Assembly: GCF_000359125.1 (NCBI RefSeq)
Contig: NZ_CAAF010000069.1
Span: forward strand, 1-64,000
Direction of reading: 5' to 3'
DNA length: 64,000 nt
DNA from: Mesorhizobium sp. STM 4661
GTDB lineage: Bacteria; Pseudomonadota; Alphaproteobacteria; Rhizobiales; Rhizobiaceae
Both the position numbers and the translations under genes were made by a program. The notes below the pieces were generated by a model. The model did no database searches, was not told the origin of the DNA, and worked only from the letters and a program-made list of their open reading frames with translations. Numbering within the stretch: the stretch's first letter is position 1; every line of letters begins with the position of its first letter. Of this stretch, positions 8,072 through 17,405 are shown in pieces.

Positions 8072-9040
8072 TCAGCCCTGGACCCCTTGCGGACCTGGGG
8101 CTATCGCGGACCTTCGACCTTTGGGGTGACTGAACAGCCGATCTCCAACGAGATCACCAATGCCCCAATCGTAGAATGCTGCGAGGTGATGCGCGAGCGG
8201 ATGCTTCATAATGGCTGACGGGTGGTTCAAAGGTTCGTAGAGCTCGGCCTTGTCCCGATGCTTAAACAGATGGTTGAGGCTGTTCGCAAGGACATCGGCA
8301 GCGAGGACGTAGCCGTCGCCCTCTGCAACCGTATTGATCGTAAGCTTCCTCACCACGGCCTCGATCTGCATGCTGGGCGGAAGGGTGATGCCAATCTCAA
8401 TACTGCCTTCAACGACCTGCTTGGTGACTGTGTCAAATCCTTTAACTACTTTCAGCAGCGGGTCGTCACTCAGCAGGCGCTTGGCGGTGACCTCGAAGTT
8501 CTTCACAATCGGAGTATCGATCTGATCTGTCCGCACCTCGATGGACACTTCCTTCTGATTTCGTTCCTCCAGAAAGGCGATAAGGTGCGCGTAAAGGCCT
8601 TCAAACAATACCTCATGCATCGAGGCTGGGTTGTCACGAGGGCTGTTCCGTTTTACTCGCGGAGGCTGCTGCTGGGCTGCCAATGCGGCCTGCCTGTTAT
8701 CCTCCAGCAACCTCTTTTGAGTGAGGTACCAGTCGTTCAGACCACTCACATGAATCGCGTACCAGAAACAGGGCAGGTTGAGCCTCCGAATAGCCGTATA
8801 CACATCCTGCCTGAGTGCCTCCTGCTGGACTGCAGGTAGATCAGCTACGTGCAGCTTTCCAGTTGACGGTTTGTGCTTATCGACGACTGCCTGGAATTCA
8901 GGATGCGCTTTAGACTCAATTTCCTGCGGCACCAAGATGCCAGCGAACACGCCCACTTCGCCAGGATAGGATTCTGTCTGGTCTGCATAGCCTTTAGCGC
9001 CTGACTCATCACACGCGAAGACTAGATTCGTTGTAGTCAT
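8072..9040 (-). CDS. DUF3800-like orphan protein
   Basis: A 322-residue soluble protein. It opens with NLVFACDESGAKGY, has GKLHVADL near residue 90 and YVLAADVLANSLNHLF near the C-terminus. A DESG start, a mid-protein KLH and a late AD-containing helix are the pattern of DUF3800, proposed to have an RNase H-like fold. That assignment is by pattern only. The DNA is visibly less GC-rich than both flanking genes and uses more A/T-ending codons, suggesting recent acquisition. A strong GGAGGAAAC site precedes the ATG. No integrase, tRNA or partner gene is adjacent. A nuclease or defence function would be speculation. Confidence 0.6.
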   Translation of the reverse strand: MTTTNLVFACDESGAKGYADQTESYPGEVGVFAGILVPQEIESKAHPEFQAVVDKHKPSTGKLHVADLPAVQQEALRQDVYTAIRRLNLPCFWYAIHVSGLNDWYLTQKRLLEDNRQAALAAQQQPPRVKRNSPRDNPASMHEVLFEGLYAHLIAFLEERNQKEVSIEVRTDQIDTPIVKNFEVTAKRLLSDDPLLKVVKGFDTVTKQVVEGSIEIGITLPPSMQIEAVVRKLTINTVAEGDGYVLAADVLANSLNHLFKHRDKAELYEPLNHPSAIMKHPLAHHLAAFYDWGIGDLVGDRLFSHPKGRRSAIAPGPQGVQG

Positions 9041-9289
9041 CGTTTCCTCCCGTCCATGGCGGAGGCGGTACCCATTTTCTCAGCCTACTTTTGCAATGTG
9101 GTTCGGTGCACTGCGCTCAACTGCATCGCATTCCAGCGTTCGTATGAACCAGCCGTCCTCTTAGCAGTTGCTGGAGTTTCCTTGGACACTGACGATCGAC
9201 ATCCGCTCCTAACAGGCGACGTACCGAATGTCATGAAATTCCTGATCTGAAGCACCCGGCGCGCGGCGTCTCAGTCGCAGTCGGCCTGA

Positions 9290-9586
9290 TTACCCGACGA
9301 ACTGCCGCGCCAGGATCAGCACCGCGGCTCCGACCAAAAACATCGCCATCAGCCCGCCGCGCAGCGACACCAGCGCGGCGACGATCAGCGCCGCCCATTC
9401 CGCCGGTCCGGCGGTAAGGGCGGCCGGCGCCACCAGTGTGGTCAGCACCGCCGCCGGCACGGCGTTGAGCCCGGCTTCGACACGTGGATGGATATTTTCG
9501 AAGCGCGAAATGACCAGATGCCCGCCGATGCGGGTGAGATAGGTGGCGATCGCACCGGCTATGATGATCCACAAGGTTGTGCTCAT
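9290..9586 (-). CDS. azlD: AzlD family small membrane subunit
   Basis: A 98-residue membrane protein with three to four hydrophobic helices. Typical features are the opening TLWIIIAGAIATYLTRIGGH and the central Pro-less AVPAAVLTTLVAPA segment. AzlD works with AzlC in export of branched-chain amino acids or analogues. Its ATG overlaps the azlC stop (ATGA), so the two are translationally coupled. Confidence 0.88.
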   Translation of the reverse strand: MSTTLWIIIAGAIATYLTRIGGHLVISRFENIHPRVEAGLNAVPAAVLTTLVAPAALTAGPAEWAALIVAALVSLRGGLMAMFLVGAAVLILARQFVG

Positions 9587-10311
9587 GGCCGCGCCTCGAC
9601 GCCGCTATGGTGGGGCGGCAGGATGACGGCAAGCAGCACGCCGGCGATCGCGCCGATGGAAACATGCCATGGCGATCCGACCGTCTTGTAGGCGATGATC
9701 GAGGCAGCGGCACTTGCCAAGACCACCGGCAGCCACAATGGCCGCTTGCGAAAACCCATGACCAGGCCGAGGAAATAAATCGGCAGCAGGAAATCGATGC
9801 CCAGCGCATGCGTGTCCGGGATGAGCTTGCCGAACACCGCACCCAGCGCGCTTTCGATCACCCAGAACACATAGACCGGCAGGCCGAGGCCGAGATACCA
9901 GGCAAAGCCCACGGTTTCGCCGGCTTCCGCCTTGCGCTCGGCCACGGCGAACTGCGGATCGGTGAGGATGAAATAGCCTATCGCCTGCTGGAACAGCGGC
10001 CAGTGCGCGATACGCCGGCCGATCCCCGCGGAATAGAGCACATGACGGAAATTCACGGCGAAGATCGACAGCACGATCAGCCATGGCGCGACATGCTGGC
10101 CAAACAATTCGATGCCGACCATCTGGCTGGCGCCGCCAAAGACCAGGGCGCTCATCAGGAAGGCTTCAAGCACCGAGAAGCCATTGTCGACGGCGATCGC
10201 GCCGAACAGCAGCGCAAACGGCGCCGACGCCACCACGACCGGCATCGAGAGCCGCACGCCTTGCCAGAAATCGCTCCTGGCGCCGTTTCCGGAAATCGCT
10301 TCCACCGACAT
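9583..10311 (-). CDS. azlC: AzlC family branched-chain amino acid exporter subunit
   Basis: A 242-residue polytopic inner-membrane protein with about six hydrophobic helices. FWQGVRLSMPVVVASAPFAL at the N-terminus and GGASQMVGIELF are family signatures. AzlC is the large subunit of the AzlCD exporter. The pair lies 133 bases downstream of the glutamine-synthetase-like gene on the same strand, so it may belong to the amino-compound cluster or have its own promoter. The substrate cannot be read from sequence. Confidence 0.9.
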   Translation of the reverse strand: MSVEAISGNGARSDFWQGVRLSMPVVVASAPFALLFGAIAVDNGFSVLEAFLMSALVFGGASQMVGIELFGQHVAPWLIVLSIFAVNFRHVLYSAGIGRRIAHWPLFQQAIGYFILTDPQFAVAERKAEAGETVGFAWYLGLGLPVYVFWVIESALGAVFGKLIPDTHALGIDFLLPIYFLGLVMGFRKRPLWLPVVLASAAASIIAYKTVGSPWHVSIGAIAGVLLAVILPPHHSGVEARP

Positions 10312-10444
10312 GACTGCTCCCTGATCAGAGGCCTGATGTAGGGAGCGCCGCCTGCCTTGTCACACCAATTCGCTTGAGCCAAACGATCAGCCGAAATGAT
10401 CGCCGCGGCCGCGCCATGCACAAAGTGCCGGCAAATCCGCTCGC

Positions 10445-11839
10445 TTAGCTGACGAAATAGCGCTGCCATTCGAAGTCGGTGATATGCGAGGCCTGCCAGG
10501 CGTCGAACGCAGCCTGCTCGGCGCGCCGGCTCTCGGCGTAATTGTCGCGAAACACCTCGCCGAAGGCTTCGGCACAGAAATCGGACGTTGCGAAAGCCTC
10601 GATCGAGGCGTTCAGCGTGCGCGGCAATTTCGGCTTGTCGAGATTGGCCAGGTTCGATGTCACCGGCGCTTCGAGCGGCAATTCCTTCTCGATTCCCTCG
10701 CAACCCGCCGCCAGGATCGCCGCGATCGACAGATACGGGTTGATGTCGGCTCCGGGCGCGCGATGCTCCAGCCGGCAGGCATCATCATTGGGCGTGGTGA
10801 TGGCGCGGATCGGCGCGGTGCGGTTCTCGAATCCCCAGGCGACGTCTTCCGGCGACCAGGCGCCACGGTCGAAGCGGCGATAGGAATTGACCGTCGGCCG
10901 AAACAAGAGGTGCGTTTCCAGCATCCGGTTGAGTACGCCGGCGAGGAATTTCTCGGCGACCGGCGTCAGCCGGTTTGGTCCAGCGGCGAAGGCCGGCTTG
11001 CCGTCACGCCACAGGCTGACATGATGATGCGCGCCGCAGGCGCTTTCCTTGCCCGGCGGCTGGAACCGCGTCATGAAGGTGGCGACAAGCCCGCGCTCGG
11101 CGCACAATTCGCGCAGGTGCAGCTTGGCGCGCATGGCGTCGTCGGCCGCCTGCAGCGCCGTCTTCGGCGTCAGCGCGTATTCATACATGCCAAAGCCATA
11201 TTCGGTCACCAGCGAGGCCACCCCGATGCCGATGCTCTTCATGCGGGTGATGAACTCGGCGGCGAAATCCTGGTACTCGCCGCTGCGCACCAGATCATAG
11301 TTGATCAGCGAATGGCCCCAGGGCTTCAACTCGCGATAGCGGCCGGCGCGCATCAAATCGTGGTCGGCATGAAAAATGCCGAACTCATATTCGAGCGCGA
11401 AACGCGCTTCGTAGCCAAGCGCATTGGCCCGCTCCTCGGCCTTGGCCAGAACGCCGCGCGGATCGAACGGGCAGACCGCGCCGTCGAGCATGTAGGCGCG
11501 GGTGATGGCCGACGCGAATTTCGGCTTCCAGCCGTGCTGGACGACGGTCACCGGGTCGATGATGCCCTTGATGTTGGGAAAGCCGTTTTCTTCATTGGCG
11601 CTTGCCGAAGCGAAGGCGACGTCGCCCATCGGCTGACCGTCGCCATGGGTGACGCAATAGAGGATGGCGTTGATCGATTCGCCGTAACTCGACAGTTTCA
11701 GCGGCGCGATCTTCGAGCGGAAGGCGCCTGACGTGTCGACCGTATGGATCTCGATGAACTCGACGCCGTCGGCTGCCAGCTTGCTCTGCAGCGCCTTAAG
11801 CTTGGGCGCATACGCCACGACCCTGTCCTCAAATTCCAC
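10445..11839 (-). CDS. Glutamine synthetase family gamma-glutamyl ligase
   Basis: A 464-residue glutamine-synthetase-fold enzyme. The catalytic domain shows EYEFGIF (first Glu motif), EYGFGMYEYAL (in place of the E-PGQ-E motif), GAHHHVSLW (ATP/Glu-binding His motif), FENRTAPIRAI (phosphate-binding Arg motif) and APGADINPYLS. This matches the GlnA3/PuuA-like branch that attaches glutamate to amines rather than housekeeping GlnA. GTG at 11839 is preferred because GGAGG lies nine bases ahead; an in-frame GTG at 11863 is less supported. It is the last gene of the Liv transporter operon. A role as ligase for an imported amine is inference. Confidence 0.85.
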   Translation of the reverse strand: MEFEDRVVAYAPKLKALQSKLAADGVEFIEIHTVDTSGAFRSKIAPLKLSSYGESINAILYCVTHGDGQPMGDVAFASASANEENGFPNIKGIIDPVTVVQHGWKPKFASAITRAYMLDGAVCPFDPRGVLAKAEERANALGYEARFALEYEFGIFHADHDLMRAGRYRELKPWGHSLINYDLVRSGEYQDFAAEFITRMKSIGIGVASLVTEYGFGMYEYALTPKTALQAADDAMRAKLHLRELCAERGLVATFMTRFQPPGKESACGAHHHVSLWRDGKPAFAAGPNRLTPVAEKFLAGVLNRMLETHLLFRPTVNSYRRFDRGAWSPEDVAWGFENRTAPIRAITTPNDDACRLEHRAPGADINPYLSIAAILAAGCEGIEKELPLEAPVTSNLANLDKPKLPRTLNASIEAFATSDFCAEAFGEVFRDNYAESRRAEQAAFDAWQASHITDFEWQRYFVS

Positions 11840-11872
11840 TTTCAGACCTCCACCAGAAAACACCAGGCGTCG

Positions 11873-12949
11873 CTATTTGGCGTGCCTGAAAAATCGCGAC
11901 AGCAACTCGTCCAGTTCGTATCGGCCGCTGATGCCGCTTGGCCGGAAGGCCATGCAAAGCACGATGACGACGCCAAGTGCTACGCCGGACAGGCCGAGCA
12001 ATTGCGGCAGCTGGATGCCGGCGATCGTTACGCCCGACTCGATGCTGCGGATGAATTCCAGCCCGACCGAAAGCACGATCACGCCGGTCATCGCGCCCGT
12101 CACCGTCGCCATGCCGCCAAGGATCAGCATCGCCAACGTGTTGAAGATCATCTGGAAGTAGAACAGCTTCGGGCTGATCGTGCCGGCGAAATAGGCGTAG
12201 AGGATGCCAGCCAGGCCGCAAATCAAGGCAGACAGCACCCATGACACGAGGCGCAGCCGCCGGGCATCGATGCCGAGTGCGGCGGCGGCTTGCGGGCTCT
12301 GGGCGCTGGCCCTGAGCTGCAAGCCCCAGCGGCTGTCCTTGAACAGCCGAGCCAGCACGATCACCACGACCGACATGACCATCATCCAAGGCAGGCCGAC
12401 CACCTTCGGGATGCCGAAGAACGCCTGGTTGCCCTTGAACAGACCGGTCCAATTGAGAAAGACTGAATGGACGATGATCAGCAGCGCCAGGCTGACAATC
12501 GTTGCTGCAACGCCCGAGAGGCGGCTGATGACCTTGCCGCTGACCAGGGCCAGAATGCCGACCGCAAGCAGCGCAAGCAGCGCCGACGAGACGGGATCGA
12601 GCTCCAGCGTCGCGAAACCGAAGGGTGCGTTTGGAATGGACAGTTTCTTCATCGCCAGCGGCGTCGACAGGATGGCCACACCATAGGCGCCGAGGCCGAC
12701 AAAGGCGCTGTGACCGAGATTGGCGATGTTGCTGTTGCCCATGAACACTTGCAGGCCGACGACGACGATCAGGTTCACGAAGGCGCCCAGCGCCAGGAAT
12801 GTGTAGTAGGTCGGCGCGAAATTCAGGATCAGCAGTCCGACCACCAGCACCGGCAACGAAGTGACCAGCCCGCCGATAAGCGAGCGCGCCAGCGCGCCGC
12901 CGGGCCTTGCTACAGCGGCAGGTGCGGTATCTTCAATCGCCTGCGACAT
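11873..12949 (-). CDS. livM: Branched-chain-type ABC transporter permease LivM
   Basis: A 358-residue permease with 8-10 transmembrane helices. The family loop QVFMGNSNIANLGHSAFVGLGAYGVA is present in full, as is GINARRLRL-like GIDARRLRLVSWVLSALICGLAG. The start at 12949 gives MSQAIEDTAPAAVARPG; the frame is open further upstream but there it overlaps livH. It pairs with LivH to form the membrane channel of the HAAT-family importer. Substrate range of this family covers amino acids, amides and urea. Confidence 0.93.
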   Translation of the reverse strand: MSQAIEDTAPAAVARPGGALARSLIGGLVTSLPVLVVGLLILNFAPTYYTFLALGAFVNLIVVVGLQVFMGNSNIANLGHSAFVGLGAYGVAILSTPLAMKKLSIPNAPFGFATLELDPVSSALLALLAVGILALVSGKVISRLSGVAATIVSLALLIIVHSVFLNWTGLFKGNQAFFGIPKVVGLPWMMVMSVVVIVLARLFKDSRWGLQLRASAQSPQAAAALGIDARRLRLVSWVLSALICGLAGILYAYFAGTISPKLFYFQMIFNTLAMLILGGMATVTGAMTGVIVLSVGLEFIRSIESGVTIAGIQLPQLLGLSGVALGVVIVLCMAFRPSGISGRYELDELLSRFFRHAK

Positions 12950-12981
12950 CTCTGCTCTCGCCACCCCAGATCTCGCCACCC

Positions 12982-13881
12982 TCAGATCTCCTTGTCGCCG
13001 AGTTCCACCCGTTGGCCAAGCAGGCCTTCCGGTCGGTAGACGAGGAGCGCGACGATGATCGCGTAGGTGAGCGCATCCTTGAAGCCCCCATATTCCTGCG
13101 GCAAGGCGACCAGCAGGCCGACTTCGATGAAGCCGAGCAGCATGCCGCCGACCGCCGCCCCGGGAAGCGAGCCGAAGCCGCCGATGACGCAGGCCACGAA
13201 TGCCTTCAGCACCAGGCTGAAGCCGAGATCGGGTGAGACGCTGCCGCGCCGCGCCATGATGAACACGGCCGCGATGCCGGCCAACGCACCCGAAATGGCG
13301 AAGGCGGTGGCAATCACCCGGTTGGCCCTGATGCCCATCAGGCGAACGGTGGCGAAATCGCGCGACGCCGCGCGGATCGCCAAACCGAGCGTCGACCGGT
13401 TGAGGAAAAGCACCAAGGCCAGGATGGTCAGGCCGGAGACGATCAACTCCATGACCTGAAGCGACGACACCGCAAACGGCCCGAAGAACCACATCTGGTT
13501 CAGGCCATTGAGGATCGAGACCGATTGCGGCTTCGGCGAGATCAGCAGCATGAACAGGTTCTGCACGACGATGCTGACGCCGAAGGCCGTCAGCAATCCT
13601 GTCGTCGTCGGCGCATAGCGGACCGGGCGGAATGCCACGCGCTCGAAGGCGATCGCCGCCAGCGCCGCTGCCGCGATGGCAAGCAGGACCGCGACGATTG
13701 GCGACGTCAGCCCTAGTGCTGCCGCCAGGAACACGCTGTAGGCCGAAACACCGATGATCTCGCCATGGGCGAAGTTCACCAGCCCCATGATCGAAAACAC
13801 CACCGCCAGGCCAAGCGCCACCAGCGAATATTCCGCACCGAAGGCAAGGGCGTTGAGAACCTGCTGCAGAGCGTAGTCCAT
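12982..13881 (-). CDS. livH: Branched-chain-type ABC transporter permease LivH
   Basis: A 299-residue permease. MDYALQQVLNALAFGAEYSL is the usual start, followed by the LivH motif GLVNFAHGEIIGVSAY and later SRDFATVRLMGIRANRVIA, the loop that contacts the ATPases. Eight hydrophobic helices are visible. The ATG at 13881 is chosen over an in-frame Met further upstream because the latter lies inside livF. The stop is 32 bases from the livM start. Confidence 0.95.
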   Translation of the reverse strand: MDYALQQVLNALAFGAEYSLVALGLAVVFSIMGLVNFAHGEIIGVSAYSVFLAAALGLTSPIVAVLLAIAAAALAAIAFERVAFRPVRYAPTTTGLLTAFGVSIVVQNLFMLLISPKPQSVSILNGLNQMWFFGPFAVSSLQVMELIVSGLTILALVLFLNRSTLGLAIRAASRDFATVRLMGIRANRVIATAFAISGALAGIAAVFIMARRGSVSPDLGFSLVLKAFVACVIGGFGSLPGAAVGGMLLGFIEVGLLVALPQEYGGFKDALTYAIIVALLVYRPEGLLGQRVELGDKEI

Positions 13882-13888
13882 GCCGCGC

Positions 13889-14593
13889 CTACCCGCCGAT
13901 ATAGAGATTGAGGAGGCCATGTTCGTCGGCAAGCCCGGACGGCGGCCCGTCGAAGCGAAGCGCACCCGAACTCATGACATAGACGCGGTCGGCAAAGCGC
14001 AGCGCCTGCCTGGCGTTCTGCTCGACCACCAGCAGCGTCAGCCCCTCCGCCTTGAGCTGGCCGATGAAGTCGAAGATCCGGACGACGATCTTCGGCGCCA
14101 GCCCCAGCGAGGGTTCGTCGAGAAGCAGAAGCTTTGGCCGCGACATCAGCGATCTTGCAATGGCCAGCATCTGCTGCTCGCCACCCGAAAGCGTGCCGGC
14201 TGCCTGCGCGTAGCGTTCGGAGAGGACCGGGAACAGAGCGAGGAAGCGCTCCATGTCCTGGCGCACGCCTTTGGGATCGCGCCGCGTCGCCGCGCCCAGC
14301 CGCAGGTTCTCGCCAACCGTCAAATTGGCGAAAATGTGCCGGCCTTCCGGCGTCGACGTCAGGCCGGCGCGAATCCGATCCTCGGTTCGAACGCGCGATA
14401 TGTCCTGACCATCAAGGACGATACGGCCGGCCGACGGTGCGACAAGACCCGTCAGGGCATTGATGGTCGAGCTCTTGCCGGCGCCGTTCGGGCCAAGCAG
14501 GGCGACAAGCTCGCCCTGCCCCACCGACAGCGACAGGTCGCGCACGGCGGCAACCGCGCCGTAGCGCACGCTCAGATTCTCGACCTTCAGCAC
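13889..14593 (-). CDS. livF: Branched-chain-type ABC transporter ATPase LivF
   Basis: A 234-residue ABC ATPase. It has Walker A GPNGAGKSS, Q-loop region, signature LSGGEQQMLAIARSLM and Walker B KLLLLDEPSLGLAP followed by VVEQNARQAL (H-loop replaced by Asn-Ala as is usual in LivF). TPEGRHIFANLTVGENL is diagnostic for LivF. The gene sits between the substrate-binding protein gene and livH in the importer operon, with only seven bases to livH. Confidence 0.95.
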   Translation of the reverse strand: MLKVENLSVRYGAVAAVRDLSLSVGQGELVALLGPNGAGKSSTINALTGLVAPSAGRIVLDGQDISRVRTEDRIRAGLTSTPEGRHIFANLTVGENLRLGAATRRDPKGVRQDMERFLALFPVLSERYAQAAGTLSGGEQQMLAIARSLMSRPKLLLLDEPSLGLAPKIVVRIFDFIGQLKAEGLTLLVVEQNARQALRFADRVYVMSSGALRFDGPPSGLADEHGLLNLYIGG

Positions 14594-14642
14594 GAATCGG
14601 CCCGGATTGTCGCTCGCGGCATCATCGGAACAGCTTTGCCAA

Positions 14643-15797
14643 TCAGTTCAACGCCGGCACGAAGGTCGGCTGCGCGTCGCTGATGAGCACGCGTTTGCCG
14701 CCGGAGAATCCCATCACCGGCACGGCCTTGACCGGATAGCCTTTCTTTTCGGCGAAGGAGATGATCGGCGCGGTCGTGCCGGGATAGCCCCCGGGTGCAC
14801 GGATCGCCTCGCGCAAGGCCTTGGGCTCGACGGTGCCGGACTTCTTCGCCGCCTCATAGCTGATCTGCACCATGTCGGCGCCGAGCGCATCGAAGATGCC
14901 ATTGATCTTGTAGCCGTCGGCCTTGCACTGCGCCAGGAAGCGGTCGATCGGGCTGTCGACGCCGGTCGCGCCATGGGTGGCGAACATCACCTTTTCCAGC
15001 GACGCCGGATCGCCGACGGTTCCTTCCAGCGACTTGTCGTCGAAGGCATCGCAACCGGCCACCCAGCCGTCGTAGCCGTTGGCGCGCAACTGGCGAATGA
15101 GGATGCCGACATCGGGCAGCACGCCGCAGACCTGGATGGCGTCCGGCTTCTGCGGCAATGCCTTGATGCTGGCGATCTGCGGCGACCAGTCGGTGGTGCC
15201 CCAGGAATAGTTGAGCTTGGAGACGACCTTGCCGCCGAGACGCTCGAACACCTCGCCGAACCATTCCGGCAGCTTTTCGGAATAGGAGCCGGCGTCGGGT
15301 GAGACCAGCAGCGCCACCGTGCGCGCGCCCTTGCCATAGAGCGCATTGGCGGTGGCCGCCGCATTGATCGGATCGGGCACGGCGCCGGCAATGAAATTGT
15401 CGAGGCCGGCCTGCTGCATCTCGATCTGGGTGTTCGGTGCCGAAAACACCGTCGCGCCATAGGGCTCGGCGATCTGGGCGGTCGGGATCAGCGCATCCGG
15501 GAACGGCACGCCGGTGATGACCTGGGCGCCGGCATCGAGGAATTTCTGGCCGAGCGAAACCGAAAGCTGCGGGTCGGAACGGTTGTCCTCGATCATCAGC
15601 TCGATCTTGGGATCACCGGCGCCAGCCGCCTTGTTCAATTTGTCGGCCATGCAGCGCGCGCCCTCGGCCTCGCTGTAAGGCGCATAAGTACCGGTCATCG
15701 CCACGGCGAGCCCGATCTTCAGATCGGCGGCGCCGGCATGCGCCACCTGCAAGAGCCCCGCCGCGGCAATCGCGGCCCCCAAGATCATCCTGTCCAT
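14643..15797 (-). CDS. ABC transporter substrate-binding protein (type I periplasmic)
   Basis: A 384-residue periplasmic protein of the Leu/Ile/Val-binding type. A signal peptide (MILGAAIAAAGLLQVAHAGA) precedes the mature start ADLKIGLAVAMTGTYAPYSE. The two-lobed type I fold is indicated by IEDNRSDPQLSVSLGQKF, VITGVPFPDALIPTAQIAE and the FDALGADMVQISYEA hinge strand. The start at 15797 has an excellent AAGGAGGGG eight bases ahead. It defines the substrate of the livFGHM importer; the ligand is unknown. The gene lies between livG and livF. Confidence 0.93.
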   Translation of the reverse strand: MDRMILGAAIAAAGLLQVAHAGAADLKIGLAVAMTGTYAPYSEAEGARCMADKLNKAAGAGDPKIELMIEDNRSDPQLSVSLGQKFLDAGAQVITGVPFPDALIPTAQIAEPYGATVFSAPNTQIEMQQAGLDNFIAGAVPDPINAAATANALYGKGARTVALLVSPDAGSYSEKLPEWFGEVFERLGGKVVSKLNYSWGTTDWSPQIASIKALPQKPDAIQVCGVLPDVGILIRQLRANGYDGWVAGCDAFDDKSLEGTVGDPASLEKVMFATHGATGVDSPIDRFLAQCKADGYKINGIFDALGADMVQISYEAAKKSGTVEPKALREAIRAPGGYPGTTAPIISFAEKKGYPVKAVPVMGFSGGKRVLISDAQPTFVPALN

Positions 15798-15840
15798 TGA
15801 ACCCCTCCTTCTCCCTTGTTGTTGCAATTCCCAGGCGCCG

Positions 15841-16566
15841 TCACGATGTCTCGGACTGCCCGACATAAACCTCGATGACGCGCGGATCGCGCCACACCTC
15901 TTCGGTCTGCCCGGATGCGATCACCTGGCCCTGGTCCATGACGCAGAGCCGGTCGCACAGCCGGTTGATGAAACGCAGGTCGTGATCGATGACGATGGTC
16001 GCGCAGCCGACATCCCTGCGAATGCCCTCGATCGCCACTGCCAGTGTCTCGGATTCGTCTTCATTGAGCCCGGCCGCCGGCTCGTCGAGCAGAAGCAGCA
16101 GCGGTCCAAGCGCCAGCGCGCGGGCGATTTCGAGCCGGCGCTGGCTGCCATAGGACAATGTTCCAGCCGGAACATCGGCGAAGCCGTCCAGTTGATATTG
16201 GGCAAGCAGCCGATCGACGCCGATGCGTGCCGCGATATCGGGGCGAACTGCGCGACAGGTGATATGGGCGACCTCGACATTCTGCCGGACGGTCAAATCC
16301 CTGAACAGGCGGATGGTCTGGAAGGTGCGGCCGACGCCAGCCCGTGCGCAATGCTCGGGGCCATGGCCGGTGATTTCCTTGCCTGCCAGCCTGACGCTGC
16401 CGGTGTCCGGCTTGAGCACACCGGAGATGGCGTTGACCAGGGTGGATTTTCCCGCACCATTGGGACCGATCAGGCCGAGGATTTCGCCGGCCGCGCAAGA
16501 CAGCGAAGCACTGCGCAAAGCCTGCACGCCGCCAAAGGTCTTGCTGACTGCCTCAACCGACAGCAT
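15841..16566 (-). CDS. livG: Branched-chain-type ABC transporter ATPase LivG
   Basis: A 241-residue ABC ATPase with Walker A GPNGAGKSTLVNAISG, signature LSYGSQRRLEIARALAL and Walker B LLLLDEPAAGLNEDE followed by VIDHDLRFI. ARAGVGRTFQTIRLFRDLTV is the LivG-specific region. It is the promoter-proximal gene of the transporter operon (livG, binding protein, livF, livH, livM, GS-like). The 155 bases ahead contain the AT-rich repeat described separately. Confidence 0.95.
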   Translation of the reverse strand: MLSVEAVSKTFGGVQALRSASLSCAAGEILGLIGPNGAGKSTLVNAISGVLKPDTGSVRLAGKEITGHGPEHCARAGVGRTFQTIRLFRDLTVRQNVEVAHITCRAVRPDIAARIGVDRLLAQYQLDGFADVPAGTLSYGSQRRLEIARALALGPLLLLLDEPAAGLNEDESETLAVAIEGIRRDVGCATIVIDHDLRFINRLCDRLCVMDQGQVIASGQTEEVWRDPRVIEVYVGQSETS

Positions 16567-16638
16567 CGGTCACATCTCCCATCCCGGCCGATGGCTTTTT
16601 CTCCTGTCGGCCGGTCATCAGGATGCTAGACCCCTGAC

Positions 16639-16678
16639 TTTTCCATAACAAGTATTTTTTTCCATTTTAGAAAATATT
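16639..16678. promoter_or_regulatory. Candidate operator with two TTTTCCAT direct repeats ahead of livG
   Basis: Two copies of TTTTCCAT start at 16639 and 16658, 19 bases apart, in an unusually AT-rich intergenic stretch. The second copy extends as TTTTCCATTTTAGAAAAT. The extended form recurs ahead of the aldehyde dehydrogenase gene at 19657. The natural candidate ligand is the XRE-cupin regulator encoded next door. This is inference from position and recurrence. Confidence 0.45.
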
Positions 16679-16721
16679 CTTGGGGAGGCGAGCTTTTGGC
16701 CTCGAATCCGGCCGGCAGGAA

Positions 16722-17405
16722 TCAGACCACCGCGCCGGCCGGCAGCCCATCGCGCGGGACCGTGTTCGACATCAGCATGACCACGGGTTCGTCGCCGAGC
16801 GCGATATAGGCGTGCCGCATTTCGCCGTCGAACAGGATGCTGTCGCCCGGTTGCAGCACCGTCGGGTCATAGTGGACCGTATGCAGCTCCAGGCTGCCGC
16901 TGAGCACATGGATGAACTCTTCGCCCGAATGGCTGCGCCAGCCGCCATTCTCCTCGAAACTCCTCGCCCGCAGCGTGACGCGCCAGAAAATGTTGGTCTT
17001 GTCGCGAAAATCGCTGCACAGGACCTCGAATTCCATGGCGTTGCCCTGATGCAGGATGCCGCTGCCGGCGCGCGTGATCGAGCGGCGCGCCTGCATGCCC
17101 GGCTTCGGGCTGAACAGGAAGGATGCCACCGGCACATGCAGCACGCCGGCAATCATCAGCGCCACGTCGACCGTCAGGCGCGCCTTGCCGTTCTCGAGCT
17201 TCGACAGTTGCGAGACCGAAAGGCCGGAGCTCTCGCTGAGGTCGCGCAGCGTGATGTTCTGCTCCTTGCGCGCATCCCTGATCTTGCTGCCCACATTGCC
17301 CTGCATCGCCCATGCCCTTGGCTGTCGTGTTTCCAATTCGACAAGCTCTAACGGCGTGGCCTGAGGGCGTCCAGCCTTTAGACGGCTACTGCTGATTTCG
17401 GCCAT
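16722..17405 (-). CDS. XRE-cupin transcriptional regulator
   Basis: A 227-residue regulator of the PuuR/MocR-unrelated XRE-cupin type. The helix-turn-helix covers about residues 37-92 (IRDARKEQNITLRDLSESSG then LSVSQLSKLENGKARLT). A C-terminal cupin sensor follows, with SHSGEEFIHVLSGSLELHT and LQPGDSILFDGEMRHAYIAL. Family members sense amino compounds and repress uptake and catabolic genes. The frame begins inside the end of the amidohydrolase gene (28-base overlap); an in-frame ATG at 17306 (MQGNVGSKIRD) avoids this and may be the real start. It sits between the transporter and enzyme operons, so it probably controls both. Confidence 0.88.
   Translation of the reverse strand: MAEISSSRLKAGRPQATPLELVELETRQPRAWAMQGNVGSKIRDARKEQNITLRDLSESSGLSVSQLSKLENGKARLTVDVALMIAGVLHVPVASFLFSPKPGMQARRSITRAGSGILHQGNAMEFEVLCSDFRDKTNIFWRVTLRARSFEENGGWRSHSGEEFIHVLSGSLELHTVHYDPTVLQPGDSILFDGEMRHAYIALGDEPVVMLMSNTVPRDGLPAGAVV

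Noticed and set aside
8054..9289. Prophage or integrative element carrying the DUF3800-like gene
   Set aside because: No integrase, transposase, tRNA or direct repeats flank the gene.
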